Shown piece after piece: positions 32,401-43,393 of a DNA stretch of 64,000 nt (position 1 is the stretch's first letter; each line of letters begins with the position of its first letter). The DNA lies in NCBI GenBank assembly GCA_032358165.1, contig JAALGY010000033.1:2542001-2606000 (forward strand), written 5' to 3'. Source of the stretch: Diplosphaera chodatii. Its lineage: Eukaryota > Chlorophyta > Trebouxiophyceae > Prasiolales > Stichococcaceae. Both the position numbers and the translations under genes were made by a program. A model generated the notes under the pieces. The model was not told the origin of the DNA, did no database searches, and saw only the letters and a list, made by a program, of their open reading frames with translations.

Positions 32401-35400
32401 GTCCAGGACCTGGCGTGTCGCGGAGCTGCGGGCCGCCTCCCGGGTCGCCGCCGCCACGGTGTCCAGGCCATCATCCTCCTCGTCCTGGTCCTGCAGCAGC
32501 TCGTACCTGGCGGCAGGAGCAGCAAAGGTTGATCTCCAACAGCATCGTGGCAGGACGGTAAGCATCCTTACGTGTGCTCAAGCGCACCAGACGCGACTGT
32601 GTGGTGAACTTCACCGCTGGCAATACGATGCAACGCTGAGCAGAGATGTGCACACCTGCCGATGTCGTGTGCGGCGGCCTCATGGCATAGCACGAAGGCT
32701 GAGGCCCGCTCCAGCGCCGCCTTGAGGCGCTCCGCCAGAAGCGCCTCGCCCAGCGCCGGTGTAAATGGCAGCCGCTGCAGCAGCCTGCAACAAGCAGACG
32801 GGCATGGTGGGACCACAGCAGCTTGACGAACGCGATGCTCCAGGGGGTCCAGGTGTGGGTGCAGCATGGTGGCACCGAGTTCACATGGCAGACGGCCGCG
32901 CCTGTAGGCCAGCTGCGTCCAGGAATGCACAGTCAGCTGGTTCTGCAGCAGCGCCCAGTCGCACAGCGGCTCCTCCACATGGTCCAGCGCCTGCAGTGGG
33001 CACCCCATCCTGACCGGCTGCACCCAGCTATGCGTGTATTCTTGTGTGTTGAAACATGCTCAAAAAGCCGTAACATCTGTGGATTTAGGATAGACGGCCT
33101 CCACCAAACAGCAGCACAGCGTCTAAACTCCAAGCAGAGCAACTGGTGTCTGACATGCCGACCTTGTCGAAGGCGGACACCAGGTGGTACACGTCGCCGG
33201 CCTTCTGGAAGAACTCCAGCTCAAGGACGGAGGCGCGTGCCGCCAGCAGCAGCCGCCGCCGCCGGTCCGCCGCCAGCGCCGCCTTGTGGCTCTTGCGCCG
33301 CTGCAGCTGCAGCGCTGCGAGGAAGGAACACTGCAGGTTTGTCGACAGCCCTGGCACCGCACAGGCAGGAGAAAGCCACGCAGTCGTGCTGTTGTGCATG
33401 CTGCTAAGCATATGTGCACATTGTGATGTCCAACATGCACGGGCGGTGCTGCATTGCTTCCGACTGGGCGCCGACCTGCGGAGACGCGCGTGAGGGCGGA
33501 CATGCGGGCGAGGGTGGCGGAGAAGTCCGCCTGCGACGTGCCCAGCATGCCGCCGTACCGCTTGAGCATGCCCTCGGTGTCCAGCTGCGACAGCTGCTTC
33601 ACCTGCGCACGCGCGTGTCTGCATGTGTTCAGGCTGGATGTCGTGGAGGTGTGCGGCCCTCGGTATGTTGGACGCATCATATGCCTGGAATGCACTCATG
33701 TGCAGGGCCGAAGAACATGGTCGCTGGTCCTATCGGGGCTCTGGGGCCAATTTTACAGGGAAGCGCCGTGTTGCGCAGCGCTGGCATGGGGGTGCCGCTG
33801 GGCAAGGGGGCAAGACGACCGACCTTGAACCAGTCGGGACCGCCCAGGGAGTGTGGCGTGTTGCGGGCACTGGTGATCTCAGCGGCAACGTCTCCATCCA
33901 TGGACTTGAACACTTGCTTCAGGAAGTGCTGTCGTTCGCTTTCAGGCTTTGTGAGACCCAGCGCCTGCAGAGCAGACTAGTATGTCAGCTGCTGCTTTAG
34001 GTTTCTCAGGACAGCATCACTAAGACCGATCAGCATCCATGTGGAGACACGGAGCAATGCAGCACGGATGTAGCTGCGTGCTCACCCGCAGCAGCGGCCC
34101 AGTCGTTGAGCCTTGAATGACGAGCGTCATGGCGGCCTGCAGCGAACATCACCGATGCCCCTTGAACTGTGCTACCCAGTAGCAGGGCCGGAAACGAACC
34201 TCAGCAGGCTGCCGAGAAGTGGGACGCCGATGTAGCACAACCTCAATGGCCACCTGCCAGGTTGTGCAGGGTGCAGTTGCCGCATGGTAGTATGATCAGG
34301 ACCAAGATCTGCTCACCATCATGCCCATGAAAAAGAAGCTCAGCGTCCTGTACCGCAGGTCCTCGATCGTATTATCCAGCAGCACGAATAGGCTGAGCGA
34401 CAGCCCGACTGCACCCCGCAGCCCCGCCCACACCTGCATGTGCGACGGCCCTGCTGTAAACCCAGACTTGCATTTGCATGCAGCACCATTCGCACCACGC
34501 AACATTTGAACAGCTGCCCGAACGTCTGATGTCAACTTGCTGTCTGCCAACGATGCACACCAGTATGATGCCTTCACGCCAGGACATGCCGTAGCCCAGC
34601 CTGGTGAGCAGCGGCCACATGACAACCACTGTGGCCAGTCGGACAACCTGCAGACATCGCCACCAAGAAAGTGGTGCCAGCAGCCTTCAGACTTGCGCAT
34701 TACACGTCAAACCAGCACCAACATCTGCTAACGACATGAACCTATTGGTGCCCAGCATGTGCTACCATGTTTCACCTGCAAGTACACCCACAGCAGTACA
34801 GCGTAGCCATAGTCCTTCGGCTGGATGTAAGACTCGCTGGTGTGTTCCGAGTTCCTGCACGAGGCACGAAGAACGCCATCAACATATTGTCATTGGTCGC
34901 AGCAACAGTGGTGCAACAGGGAATGCTTCCAGTAGGTGAGGGCAGCAGTGTTGCGGCGCACCAGATGCGACCTGCAATGATGACGCCAGCCAGCACAAAA
35001 ATGATGGTGTTGGCGATGAACTCCAGGTTTGCCCTGTGACAGGCACCACCTGCCATCATCCCAGATGACTGAGGCCGCAGTAGCTTGACGTCAATGTTGT
35101 ACAGCTGAATGTGCAAGCTGGTAGGGTGCGGCACTGCAGCAGTGCGAGCCTGCGCACCAGACTTCACGCATTGGCTTGGTCACGTTGGAGCTAATGCGGT
35201 GGTTGCCCTTAGCAGCCAGCCAGGTGCCCAGTGCCACGATTGCCAACAGCCCTGACACGTTCAGGAGCTCATCGGCCACGATGTATGCACCAAAGGCCGC
35301 CACAATCTGCAGGCAATGCCAGCGGCAGTTGTCAGGCAGCTGCAGCATGTAGGGGTCAGCTGCCCCGTTCAGGCGTTGATGCACGCTGCGGGTACGGGGC

Positions 35401-36846
35401 TTGGCGCCACAGCATGCGCGATGGCCATGTCCGTCAGCTCACCGTAAGCGTGATCTCAGCGTGGATGTTTTCAAACATGAAGCGCAGCCACAGGGTGGCG
35501 GCGATGCCCACTGCCAGCCCCCACGCGGCGCCGCCGAGACTCAGCTGCACCGAGATGCGCACGGCCTCCCCCGCCGACTGGCTCTTGCCCTCCACCCATG
35601 CCTGTGGCGCCGCAGCTCACACAGGCGGTGAGGGTGCAGCCTGACGCCTCACCTGCCGAGCTCCGAGCTTGGCTTGTCATGCACACTGCAGTGAGCTATG
35701 AGCTCACCTGCATGAGGAAGAAGACGACACTGGCAGAGCCGTCGTTGACAAGGGACTCGCCCTCGATCAGGATCTTCAGTTGTTCAGAAGCGCCGCACTG
35801 CGCATACATAACACAGCCCATCAGCATGTTGCGCTTACAATCTGCCAGTGGTAGAGGCATCTGTCTGAATGCCAATCAGGAGCAAAGCCATGCTCACGCT
35901 GCCAAGTACAGCAATGGTAGCCACGGGATCAGTGGCAGCCATCATGGCGCCAAATAAGAGGGCCTGGGTCCACGTCCACCCGTATGGGAACGAATACCGC
36001 ATCAGCACCGCAATGCTGCTCATGGCGATCAGCACACCCGGGAATGCCTGCAGACACAGGGGATGATGAGACGTGGAAGCCGCCATGAGCATTAGGTCAG
36101 CCATGCGGTTGCTTGCATACATGGACGATGGCTGGGAGCGCAACTCACCAGCAGAAGGATGGGCACTGCCTGCCGGCGCACGGTGTGCCAGTGTGCAATG
36201 AAGGCGCTTGCAAACAGGAGCACGGGCAGAAACACCGCCAACAGCAGCTGGGGGTCAATGTTCTGTGAGGGAACGCAATTGCACTCATTGACGACTGTCT
36301 GGTGGGACCATGACATGATGACTGGCCAATGACATGCGGCCTTTGCTGTCGCCACACCTCCCAGAGGCAAATGCCCTCCGCCAGCACCCGCCATTTGGCG
36401 CCGGCCTCATTGGCGACGCCAAGCACCGCGCCAAATGCCTGCGCAGACCACCCAAGGTTACCGCCAAGCAATGCACATGGTGCAATTGGCGCACAAGCGT
36501 TGTGTGCAGAATTCATTCCCACACAATGCTGTCAGCCGAGCCCCACCAGGAGTATGGCGGTGTAGGGCACCGGCAAAAAGGCCAGGGGGTGGTACGCGAG
36601 CAGTCCAAGCAGCAGCGCCACCACAAAAAACACAATGGCGGACGCTGGCTCTATATGGCCATACCCTGCGCATCTGCCCTGACTGTACTCTGATATGCCG
36701 GCCTCTTCAGAGGCCGCCACATTTGCAGCGGGGCCCTCAGCGGCAGCACCTGTCTCGGCACCGCTGACGCCGACCGCAGCATACGGTCCTGCCGCCAGCA
36801 GGGTGACAAGCAAGACGCAGATAGACAACTTAAAACGCGACTGCAT
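29500..36846 (-). CDS. SOS1-type plasma-membrane Na+/H+ antiporter with cNMP-binding-like tail
   Basis: Cation/proton antiporter (CPA1/NHE), plant SOS1 type, exporting Na+ in exchange for H+. It starts at ATG 36846 with a signal-peptide-like MQSRFKLSICVLLVTLLAAG. Membrane segments follow: SAIVFFVVALLLGLLAYH (about 36645), LLLAVFLPVLLFASAF (about 36240), then ALLFGAMMAATDPVATIAVL (about 35960). LIEGESLVNDGSASVVFFLM (about 35775-35710), FGAYIVADELLNVSGLLAIV (about 35300) and IANTIIFVLAGVIIAGRIW (about 35020-34965) come next, with VWAGLRGAVGLSLSLFVLLD (about 34435). After these, MTLVIQGSTTGPLLR and LGLTKPESERQQFLKQVFKS match the SOS1 membrane-to-cytosol boundary. The long cytosolic tail has helical exons (EFFQKAGDVYHLVSAFDKVG) and a cNMP-binding-like segment, VCSPGDVLRTGANRKQQAPL, LLVRGALRLEGEG (about 31530-31430). 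The 3' end is uncertain; the last open frame stops at 29500-29502. Confidence 0.87.
31325..31355. repeat. 12-bp direct repeat, period 19, in an SOS1-type intron
   Basis: TCGAACGACAGG occurs at 31325-31336 and 31344-31355, in intron sequence upstream (plus sense) of the cNMP-like exon. Confidence 0.85.
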
Positions 36847-37247
36847 TTGACGTTCACTGCACTTCCTCTGACCGTCAGGAGGCCAATGGTTTGACCGCAA
36901 CTGCTGATGCGCAACATGCAAGGCTGGGCATGACCATGCGGCAAATTTCAGACGGCATGGGACCCGGTGCAGCGTGCGGACACAAGAATTGGGAACGTAG
37001 CCGCGTGTACTGCGCCAGACGGGCGATACTGTGGCAGAGTGTGGCGCTGCACCTCATGATTCCAACACCCTGAACCTCCCATGCGACCTCGTCACTGTTC
37101 AATCCCCCTCCTCGACTGGACAACATTGCGACATGAACAAGGCAGCACATGCCAGTTGCAGGCAGTGCGGTGGGGTTCAAAACAGGTTGTTGCCGATTGT
37201 ATTGCAGCTGCATCAGATGCCATCGGGCTACATCGCTGTTTGACACC
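36847..37247. promoter_or_regulatory. Divergent promoter region, SOS1-type / YidD
   Basis: About 400 bp separate the two start codons and must serve both genes. No TATA box that I can support. No coding frame. Confidence 0.45.
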
Positions 37248-37881
37248 ATGACACCAGTGCGCCAGCTGCCATGCAACACCGTCGTGCCGCAGAGCTGCCT
37301 GCGGTGCGGCTGGGACAGGCTGCAGCATGGGAGGCCGCCAGCTCAGCTCATCAGGCCAAACGGTCCTGCTCAACTGGCGAACTTACGACACATGCGGCAA
37401 CCTGCTGCGCTGCGGACAGAGTCCCGAGGACAGCAGGAGCACCAGCGGCAGCCGGCAGCACCGGTGCAGCGGGACGTGGAAAGCACAGAAGCAGCATCGC
37501 CTGAGGACGCAGCTGCAGAAGTCGCCGAGGCAGCTCATGGCCCTGGAGTGAGGTGGGTGAGCAGGGCTGCAACAGCTTGCAAGATTGCGAGTCATGGTGC
37601 GCCATTGGTGGACCAAACACACATGTTTGAGTCCGCGGATGCTGCTTCCTCGCAGGTTCATGTTGGCGTTGGTGCAAGTGTACAAGCAGGGCATTTCGCC
37701 GCTGATACCCAACTCCTGCCGCTACATCCCGACATGTTCCTCATTTGCGCAGCAAGCTTTCGAGATGCACGGCGTGTTGCGGGGCTGTGTCCTGACAGCG
37801 CTGCGGATCGCCCGTTGCAATCCACTAGGGAGCAGCGGGTATGACCCCGTTCCCAAGGAGTGGCCATTCAGCTTTCTCTAA
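37248..37881 (+). CDS. YidD-family membrane protein insertion factor, probably plastid targeted
   Basis: Bacterial YidD assists the YidC/Oxa1 insertase. Two exons: ATG 37248 (MTPVRQLPCNTVVPQSCLRC) to donor after 37552, then an exon from 37659. The junction splits an Arg codon in phase (GVR, FMLALVQVYKQ). The second exon encodes the complete domain: MLALVQVYKQGISPLIPNSC, RYIPTCSSFAQQAFEMHGVL, RGCVLTALRIARCNPLGSSG, YDPVPKEWPFSFL, TAA 37879-37881. The SCRYIPTCS, RIxRCxP and GYDPVP motifs are diagnostic. The long Arg/Gln/Ser-rich N-terminal exon fits a chloroplast transit peptide, as in plant homologues. An earlier in-frame ATG at 37149 is possible. Confidence 0.88.
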
Positions 37882-38850
37882 CAGGCCGCAAACTGTAAAC
37901 CAAATAGGAATTGCAGTTGACATGAGCATAAGTGAGTAGACACAGTGGACTTAATGTCTGCTGCAGTTATGCCCACATACTACCCCGTGGAGAGGCATGT
38001 GCCGTTTCGGCCCATCGACAGTCACCGTGCAGCCGAGTATTACTGATCTGTGACCCATGTGACCGCTGCCAAGAGTCTCATGCATCATTGACATGGTTGC
38101 CGACTTGCTTGCCTGGCACGCAAAGCAGCTCTCACCCTACAGCTCGCAGCATTACTGTGACAGTTTCAACATCTCTTAACGCAGCACGGAACAACTGGAC
38201 TATCGATCAAAGTTATTGTGTGCCCGCACTGCAGCTAGAGTGCCAGACAACATGATCTGTACGGTACATGCGCTCATGCCACCCGACTCTAGTAGCAGGC
38301 TGGTATCCCGGACCGCGGTTTGCTTTGAACTGGCCAGAACGGCAGCCTCCAACAGTGTTGCCACCTGTCTGCAACCGGAGTGCACTGTGAACAGCTCTTT
38401 CCAGACCCGGGAGCAAACGCACTCGGCCGGCAGTCGCATTGCGACTTACACTGCGGATCCAACGCTTGGATGGTGGCACCCCAAGGCAACGCTGTGGCAC
38501 CACGGCATCGGGACCGTTGCGTCTGAGGACCCGAAAATCAGGTGCGATCTATTGCCCAGCTCTCCCGCGTACGCCACTGGTGGCCCCAAGTTGCCGACTT
38601 CAGCCAGACCTCCGACACGGCCAGCGTTGGTGCTGCACACGGGGGGTTAACGGTGTGACGCGACAGCCTGTTTTAGATCACCTACGCGCGTTCGCATCTC
38701 ACCGTGAGGCGGCAGCTGCGGCCACCCGCTGCGGGACTTGCCTGCGAAGGCGTGAGGTCGGGACGTGGTAGCCATGGGTGTGGCAGCTTTGCCTCTGCGT
38801 GCCTTGCCAGGTGCATCATCAGACGCGGTGTTGGCCATGCGCAGGGGGTG
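37882..38850. other. Long intergenic region between YidD and the Ala/Gln-rich gene
   Basis: Nearly 1 kb. TGTAA at 37894-37898, 13 bp after the YidD stop, is a candidate poly(A) signal. A 144-codon plus-strand open frame (38216-38650) lacks recognisable homology and strong codon bias, so I do not call it a gene. Part may be 5' UTR of the next gene. Confidence 0.4.
37894..37898 (+). terminator. Candidate poly(A) signal TGTAA after YidD
   Basis: TGTAA only 13 bp past the stop codon, in sense orientation. This would give an unusually short 3' UTR. Confidence 0.3.
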
Positions 38851-41800
38851 ATGGAGGCGTCAGAGGCGTCAGCCCCCGCCCCGGGGCCCCCTGGACACAG
38901 CCCAACCAGTACCAGTCCACATGCCCGGCTGCAGCCGGCCACGCCGGCCGTCGTGGAGGCAGCGACGCTGATGCAGACGGAAGCAGCCAGGAGTGGCTAT
39001 GCACGGCAGCACCCGGCCAGCAGGCCTCAATCGCCGGCAGATGGCGCAGCGACGCAGCTGTGCACTCTGGCGGCACCAGGCGCACGTGCTCCTGAGGCTG
39101 CCAGCTCGTGCGAGCGCAGCGACTCTGTGACCCACGCTAGCAGCGCAGCTAGGCCGCTACCGGCAGGAGACAACGGCCAACAGCCGGCAGCGCCCCAAGC
39201 AGGTGTGCGTCCGCAGGCGGCAGCGGCACAGGCTGTGCCTGTCCAGAGCAGGCTGCCCGCGCTTCCTCCCAAGCAGCATTGGTCTGCCCATCAGAAGGGC
39301 CATCTCAGACGCTTGCAGCAGCGTTCCAGCGATGCAACAGGAAGGTCAGAGACCCCCCTGGCAACGCCAGAGCCCGCACAGACTGCGGAAGGCCAGGCGG
39401 GCAAACCAGCGGCGGCGACGGCAGCCGCGCTGGCCACCCTCGCCGCCACGGTGTCCCAGCTGGTGACGCAGCCGGAAAGGGCTGCTGCCACGGCAGCTCA
39501 GCCCACCTCGGGGGCGCACCCCTCCTGGGCACCTGCGGCAGAACAACGCGGGACGCCCGCGGAGGTCATGGCAGCCGCTGCAGCTGCGCAGCTGGTGGCG
39601 TCTGCGCCGCGGCCTCCAGTGGTGCAGAGCGGGGTGCCAAACAGCGTCGGTGCGCTCAGGGCGGCGCCCGCCCCCAAGCAGTGCCTGGCATGCCTTGGCG
39701 TCAAGGCTGCAGCAGACTTCGAGTTTCCGGGCTCGCCGCCATCGTTTCTGCACTCGGTGTGCAGCGATTGCAAGCAGCAGCTGAACATCACGGCGCCCCA
39801 CCCGGTGACGCTCACGTGAGTAGCAAGCAGACTGTGGTGTGGATTGCGAAGGGTGTTCCCGCAACTGCACTGGGTGTCACATGCCTACAGGACTGCATGT
39901 CAAGCTGTTGATCATATGCAGTGCGTCTCAACGCAGGTTGCCCCAGGCAGATTCGGGTCGGCTGGGGCTTTTCGCAGCTTCTGCTCAGCATCTGCCACAG
40001 GTGAGACCTCCCTTGGTACATCAAGACGAGGCGCATTTCACATGGATTGCTTGTGTGCAATGGTGATGGTGTTGCAGGGTGGTTGCACAAACAGCGGAGA
40101 CCCTCACCTTGGGCTGCTGCTGGCTGCAGGGCGCAGCCACTGCTGCTCAGGCGGCAGCACAGCTGGCTGTGCAGCAGGCGCAGGACGTGTATGCTGCGAC
40201 CGTGCAGCAGCAGTCAGCTGTGCAGTCTTTGTTACAGCTGCCAGCAGCGCAGGGCTTTTCTGACCCCCATGACAGCAGCCGCATCCAGGTTTGCTTCTTC
40301 CAACTCCACTGATGTCTCTGATGCTGACAAGATAGAGCACGCTGCAGAAGAGGGAAGTAAACACACTCCCAAAGACCATCAGATGGCCAAGGGCTGCCTC
40401 AGTAGGATGTGCATGATGAGCGATTGGCAACGAGTGCCTAAGCTGCAAACTGGGCCGTGTTTTGGCAGGCGCTGCAGCGGCTGCAGGCGTTCCTGGAGCA
40501 ACAGCAGGATCAGCAGCGGCAGCAGGCGCTGCAGGACCAGGCGCGGCAACAGCAGTGGCAGGGCCTGCTGATGCAACACCAGCAGCAGCAGCAGCAGCAG
40601 CAGGCGTGGCAGCAGCGCCTGCTGCAGCAGGCGCAGCGCTGGCAGCCAGCGCCGCAGCCCGCCACACGGCCCGGCCCCTCGGCCCTCGGCAGCGGCAGGC
40701 ACTGGACGGACAACCCGGGCGGCTCCCTGCTGCTGGGCATCAGGTGATAAGCATGCCAGCATCCCGCAGCCCTTGACAGTCAGGACGGCCCTTCTCTAGA
40801 CGCTCATCAGCCCAAAACAGCGCCTTATATGCACAGGAAGCAGGCCTCTGTTGCATGTCACGCTTGCCGACCCTGTTGTGGGGTACACATCGTTCAATCA
40901 TCCTGTCATGGCCTGCAGGTGGGGCGCTAAGCAGCCGCGCACGCTGTTCAGCGGGGAGCAGCGGCCCGCGCAGCGGCCGGGTCCGCAGGCTGCGGTGCGT
41001 CGGCAGCGACTCAACATGCAGCAGCGGCAGCAGTTGCTGCTTGCTGCTGCCACAGCGCTCACGCTCGCACAGGACCGTGCCGCAGCGCCGCCGCCACCAG
41101 CAGAAGCGGTGGCGGCGGCTGAAGGCGACCCAATGCGACCTCGCAGGTGCCCTGCAACAGCAGCAGCAGCGGCGGCAGCGGGCGCAGCTGCATTCGCGGC
41201 GGTGCCGCTCAGTCGACCTCACAGCGATGCTGCGACGGCTGCGGCGGGGCCGCCCCTGCTGGAGCCCCGCCCCAGCCGCCCGGCGCCCACGCCCATCTGC
41301 ATGTCGCTGCAGGACGCATGCGCTGCTGCAAAGGCGGCTGCAAAGCAGGCAGTGCAGGGGGGCCCCCAGCGATCAGCGCCCTCCGCCACTCCGGTCCCGG
41401 GGAATGGCACCCCCGGCGCACGGCCCAACACGCCGAACACCCCGACGCAGGGCGCCACGCCTCTGCGCCGGGGCAGCGCGGGCAGCAACGCCGGCAGCCA
41501 CGCAAGCGCCGTTGTCAGCGCGGTCGCAGCTCTGTGTGCGGGCGCTGCTGCCGACGCCGGGGTGGAGACCACAGCGCAGCGGCTGCGGCGGGCAGATGGC
41601 AGCACACGGCCGCTGCCGGCGGACACTGCCATGCGGGGCACGGTGCGGAGGGTTGGAGCACGGCCACAGCAATGGCGCTGCATCGTGCCACCGTCTGGGG
41701 ACCTGGGCAGTGTCCCCGACCCCGACGTCGCACCGCGCATCTTGAACAAGCAGCCGGCCAAGCGGCAGAAGGTTGATGCAGCATCTGCTTCGGAGGTGCC

Positions 41801-41891
41801 AACTGCAGCGCGGCAATGGGAGTGGCAGCTGATGGGAGGCCCTGCAGCCGCGGCGCTGTGCAGAGCTGCTTTCACAGACTTCGTGGGGTGA
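38851..41891 (+). CDS. Unrecognised Ala/Gln/Pro-rich protein with a C4 zinc-binding-like motif
   Basis: I do not recognise this family. The first exon, from ATG 38851 (MEASEASAPAPGPPGHSPTS), is Ala/Pro/Ser/Gln-rich and ends with CLACLGVKAAADFEFPGSPP and SFLHSVCSDCKQQ. This is a C-x2-C, about 24 residues, C-x2-C arrangement like small zinc knuckles (39680-39775). It joins in phase to LPQADSGRLGLFAASAQHLP, then AAQAAAQLAVQQAQDVYAAT. The next exon (from 40471) is Gln-rich with an eight-CAG run and ends SLLLGIR, joined in phase to WGAKQPRTLFSGEQRP (from 40920). The long last exon is Ala/Pro-rich with a basic patch (NKQPAKRQKVD, a possible nuclear signal) and stops at TGA 41889-41891. The composition resembles transcription-associated proteins, but that is only inference. 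Confidence 0.7.
40580..40603 (+). repeat. (CAG)8 polyglutamine tract
   Basis: Eight CAG codons in frame within a Gln-rich exon of the unrecognised protein; length polymorphism between strains is likely. Confidence 0.95.
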
Positions 41892-42242
41892 TGCCTGCGC
41901 CCGCGTGCAGCAGGCCACGGTGGGAACAACTGGGTGTGCGCGTGTGCTCCCCACTGCTCTGCGCAGGGTGCGTTGACTGTCTGGCGTTCATGACGCAAAA
42001 CTTCGTGATCAGGATTTCATGGAATGGCTGCATATCGGCATCATGTTGATGACTAAAGCGCTAAGCCTTTGACCCTTCTGCTGCTGCTGCTGGTGGTTTT
42101 TATGAGCTTCGCTGGGCAGGTGTAAAACAGAAACACACTATCATCGCTGTCAGCTGAGTCTGTTCCCCGCAAACGCCCCCGCACTCATCTGCCAGCAGCC
42201 AGCTGTGAGTGTGACAGTCCGTGCCTGCGGTGCCTCATTTGC
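41892..42242. other. Convergent 3' spacer
   Basis: About 350 bp between the Ala/Gln-rich gene (+) and the metallothionein-like gene (-). A TGTAA near 42120, followed by an A-rich run, is a candidate poly(A) signal for the plus-strand gene. Confidence 0.4.
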
Positions 42243-42793
42243 TCAAGTGGTCGAAACCTGTCCCTCGCGCGTCACGCCGGCACCAGGCGGATTCGCGGGG
42301 GTCCCTTTATCCTCTGCCAATGTGCTCTGCTGGCCGCTGCAGACGTTGCACGTGCAATCCTTCCCGCATGAACATTTCTGCATCACATACATGAACAAGT
42401 CAGTCATCCACCATCCACCGTTTCCACAGCATGCATGGCCGCAGATGGCACCAAGCGCATGCTGTGCGCGCTCAGAAGAGCCATTTGGTGATTTGCACCA
42501 AATGACAGTGCTAGTTGAGCAATCAGCTTGATGATTTGAAGATTTGAAGGAATTACTCACGTCGCCGCAGGTGCATCCGTGCTGGCAGTTCTCGCAGGAG
42601 TTGTCTGTTGTTTCCTTGCCCTGCACCATGCACCATGCGCATTTGGGTTCATCATCGGCTACAGTTGCTGCCCTGCAGACATTGCTTTCATGGCTCAAGA
42701 TCGCCAGGAATGCTCTAAACGTATGTGGTGCACCTGCATGACCTCCTTGCTGACGTCGCTCTCACGCAGCGTCTTGGCGATAGCCGAGCTCAT
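42243..42793 (-). CDS. Small Cys-rich metallothionein-like protein
   Basis: Three exons on the minus strand. Exon 1 starts at ATG 42793 (MSSAIAKTL) with a strong donor, GTGAGA, in phase 1. Exon 2 (about 42668-42562) encodes DDEPKCAWCMVQGKETTDNS and CENCQHGCTCGD and ends at GTGAGT. Exon 3 (from 42381) continues in phase with KCSCGKDCTCNVCSGQ and a Cys-free tail, stop TGA 42243-42245. About 12 of the central 43 residues are Cys, in C-x-C (CTC, CSC, CTC) and C-x2-C pairs. This is typical of metal-chelating metallothioneins, which buffer Zn/Cu/Cd in the cytosol. The protein is about 90 residues. The exon 1-2 acceptor is ambiguous (several AGs). The family cannot be fixed because metallothioneins align poorly. 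Confidence 0.62.
42482..42504. repeat. Perfect 9-bp inverted repeat in the metallothionein-like intron 2
   Basis: CATTTGGTG (42482-42490) and CACCAAATG (42496-42504) flank a 5-nt loop. The element lies in the intron between the second and third exons. Confidence 0.9.
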
Positions 42794-43393
42794 TGTGTTA
42801 TATGGTTGTCACGTGCACAGCTAATGATGTATATCGCGGTGAAACTGGAGGCGCAGCGGTGTTAGTGCTTACTTGCAACGCACGAGCAGTGGGTTCCGAC
42901 GACGGGCGATGTGCAGCGATCAAGACAGGTTCTGAGCAGCGCCAGTTCTTGATCGCAGCGGTTGATCCCTGGGACAGGCTAAATTGAACAGATCCGCCGG
43001 CCACGTGGGCACACATACTGCAGCCTGATCTGAAGCCGAATCCATCATCCTCCAAAAAAGCATGCGTGACAACACGGTTGGCCTCAGGAATCTACATAGA
43101 ACGGCGTGTAACCCCAACGAACCCTTGCAAGCAAGAAGCCCACCACATATAGACTCGGCGGGGTGTGCAGCAACTGCAACATATGGTGTGCCTTGCTGAT
43201 CACAAACAAGCACAACCCAGCAGGCAAGGCCTGTCAAAAGACATACCCTCCACGCAGCTACAAGCATAGATGATCTTTGCTATCGCTGCTGTACACACCC
43301 CATCTTGGCACACAGTGCCTTGCGTGTCGCCTGGCGCCCATCAGCATGCGTCGGCCGGCATTGGTGATGCCAACCTTGGCCTGCAAGTCGATC
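42794..43393. other. Intergenic region upstream of the metallothionein-like gene
   Basis: About 600 bp between two minus-strand genes, holding the SNARE 3' UTR and the metallothionein-like promoter. No confident metal-responsive element is visible by eye and no coding frame is supported. Confidence 0.35.

Noticed and set aside
42482..42504. MicroRNA precursor
   Set aside because: The stem is only 9 bp; a miRNA hairpin needs a much longer paired arm.
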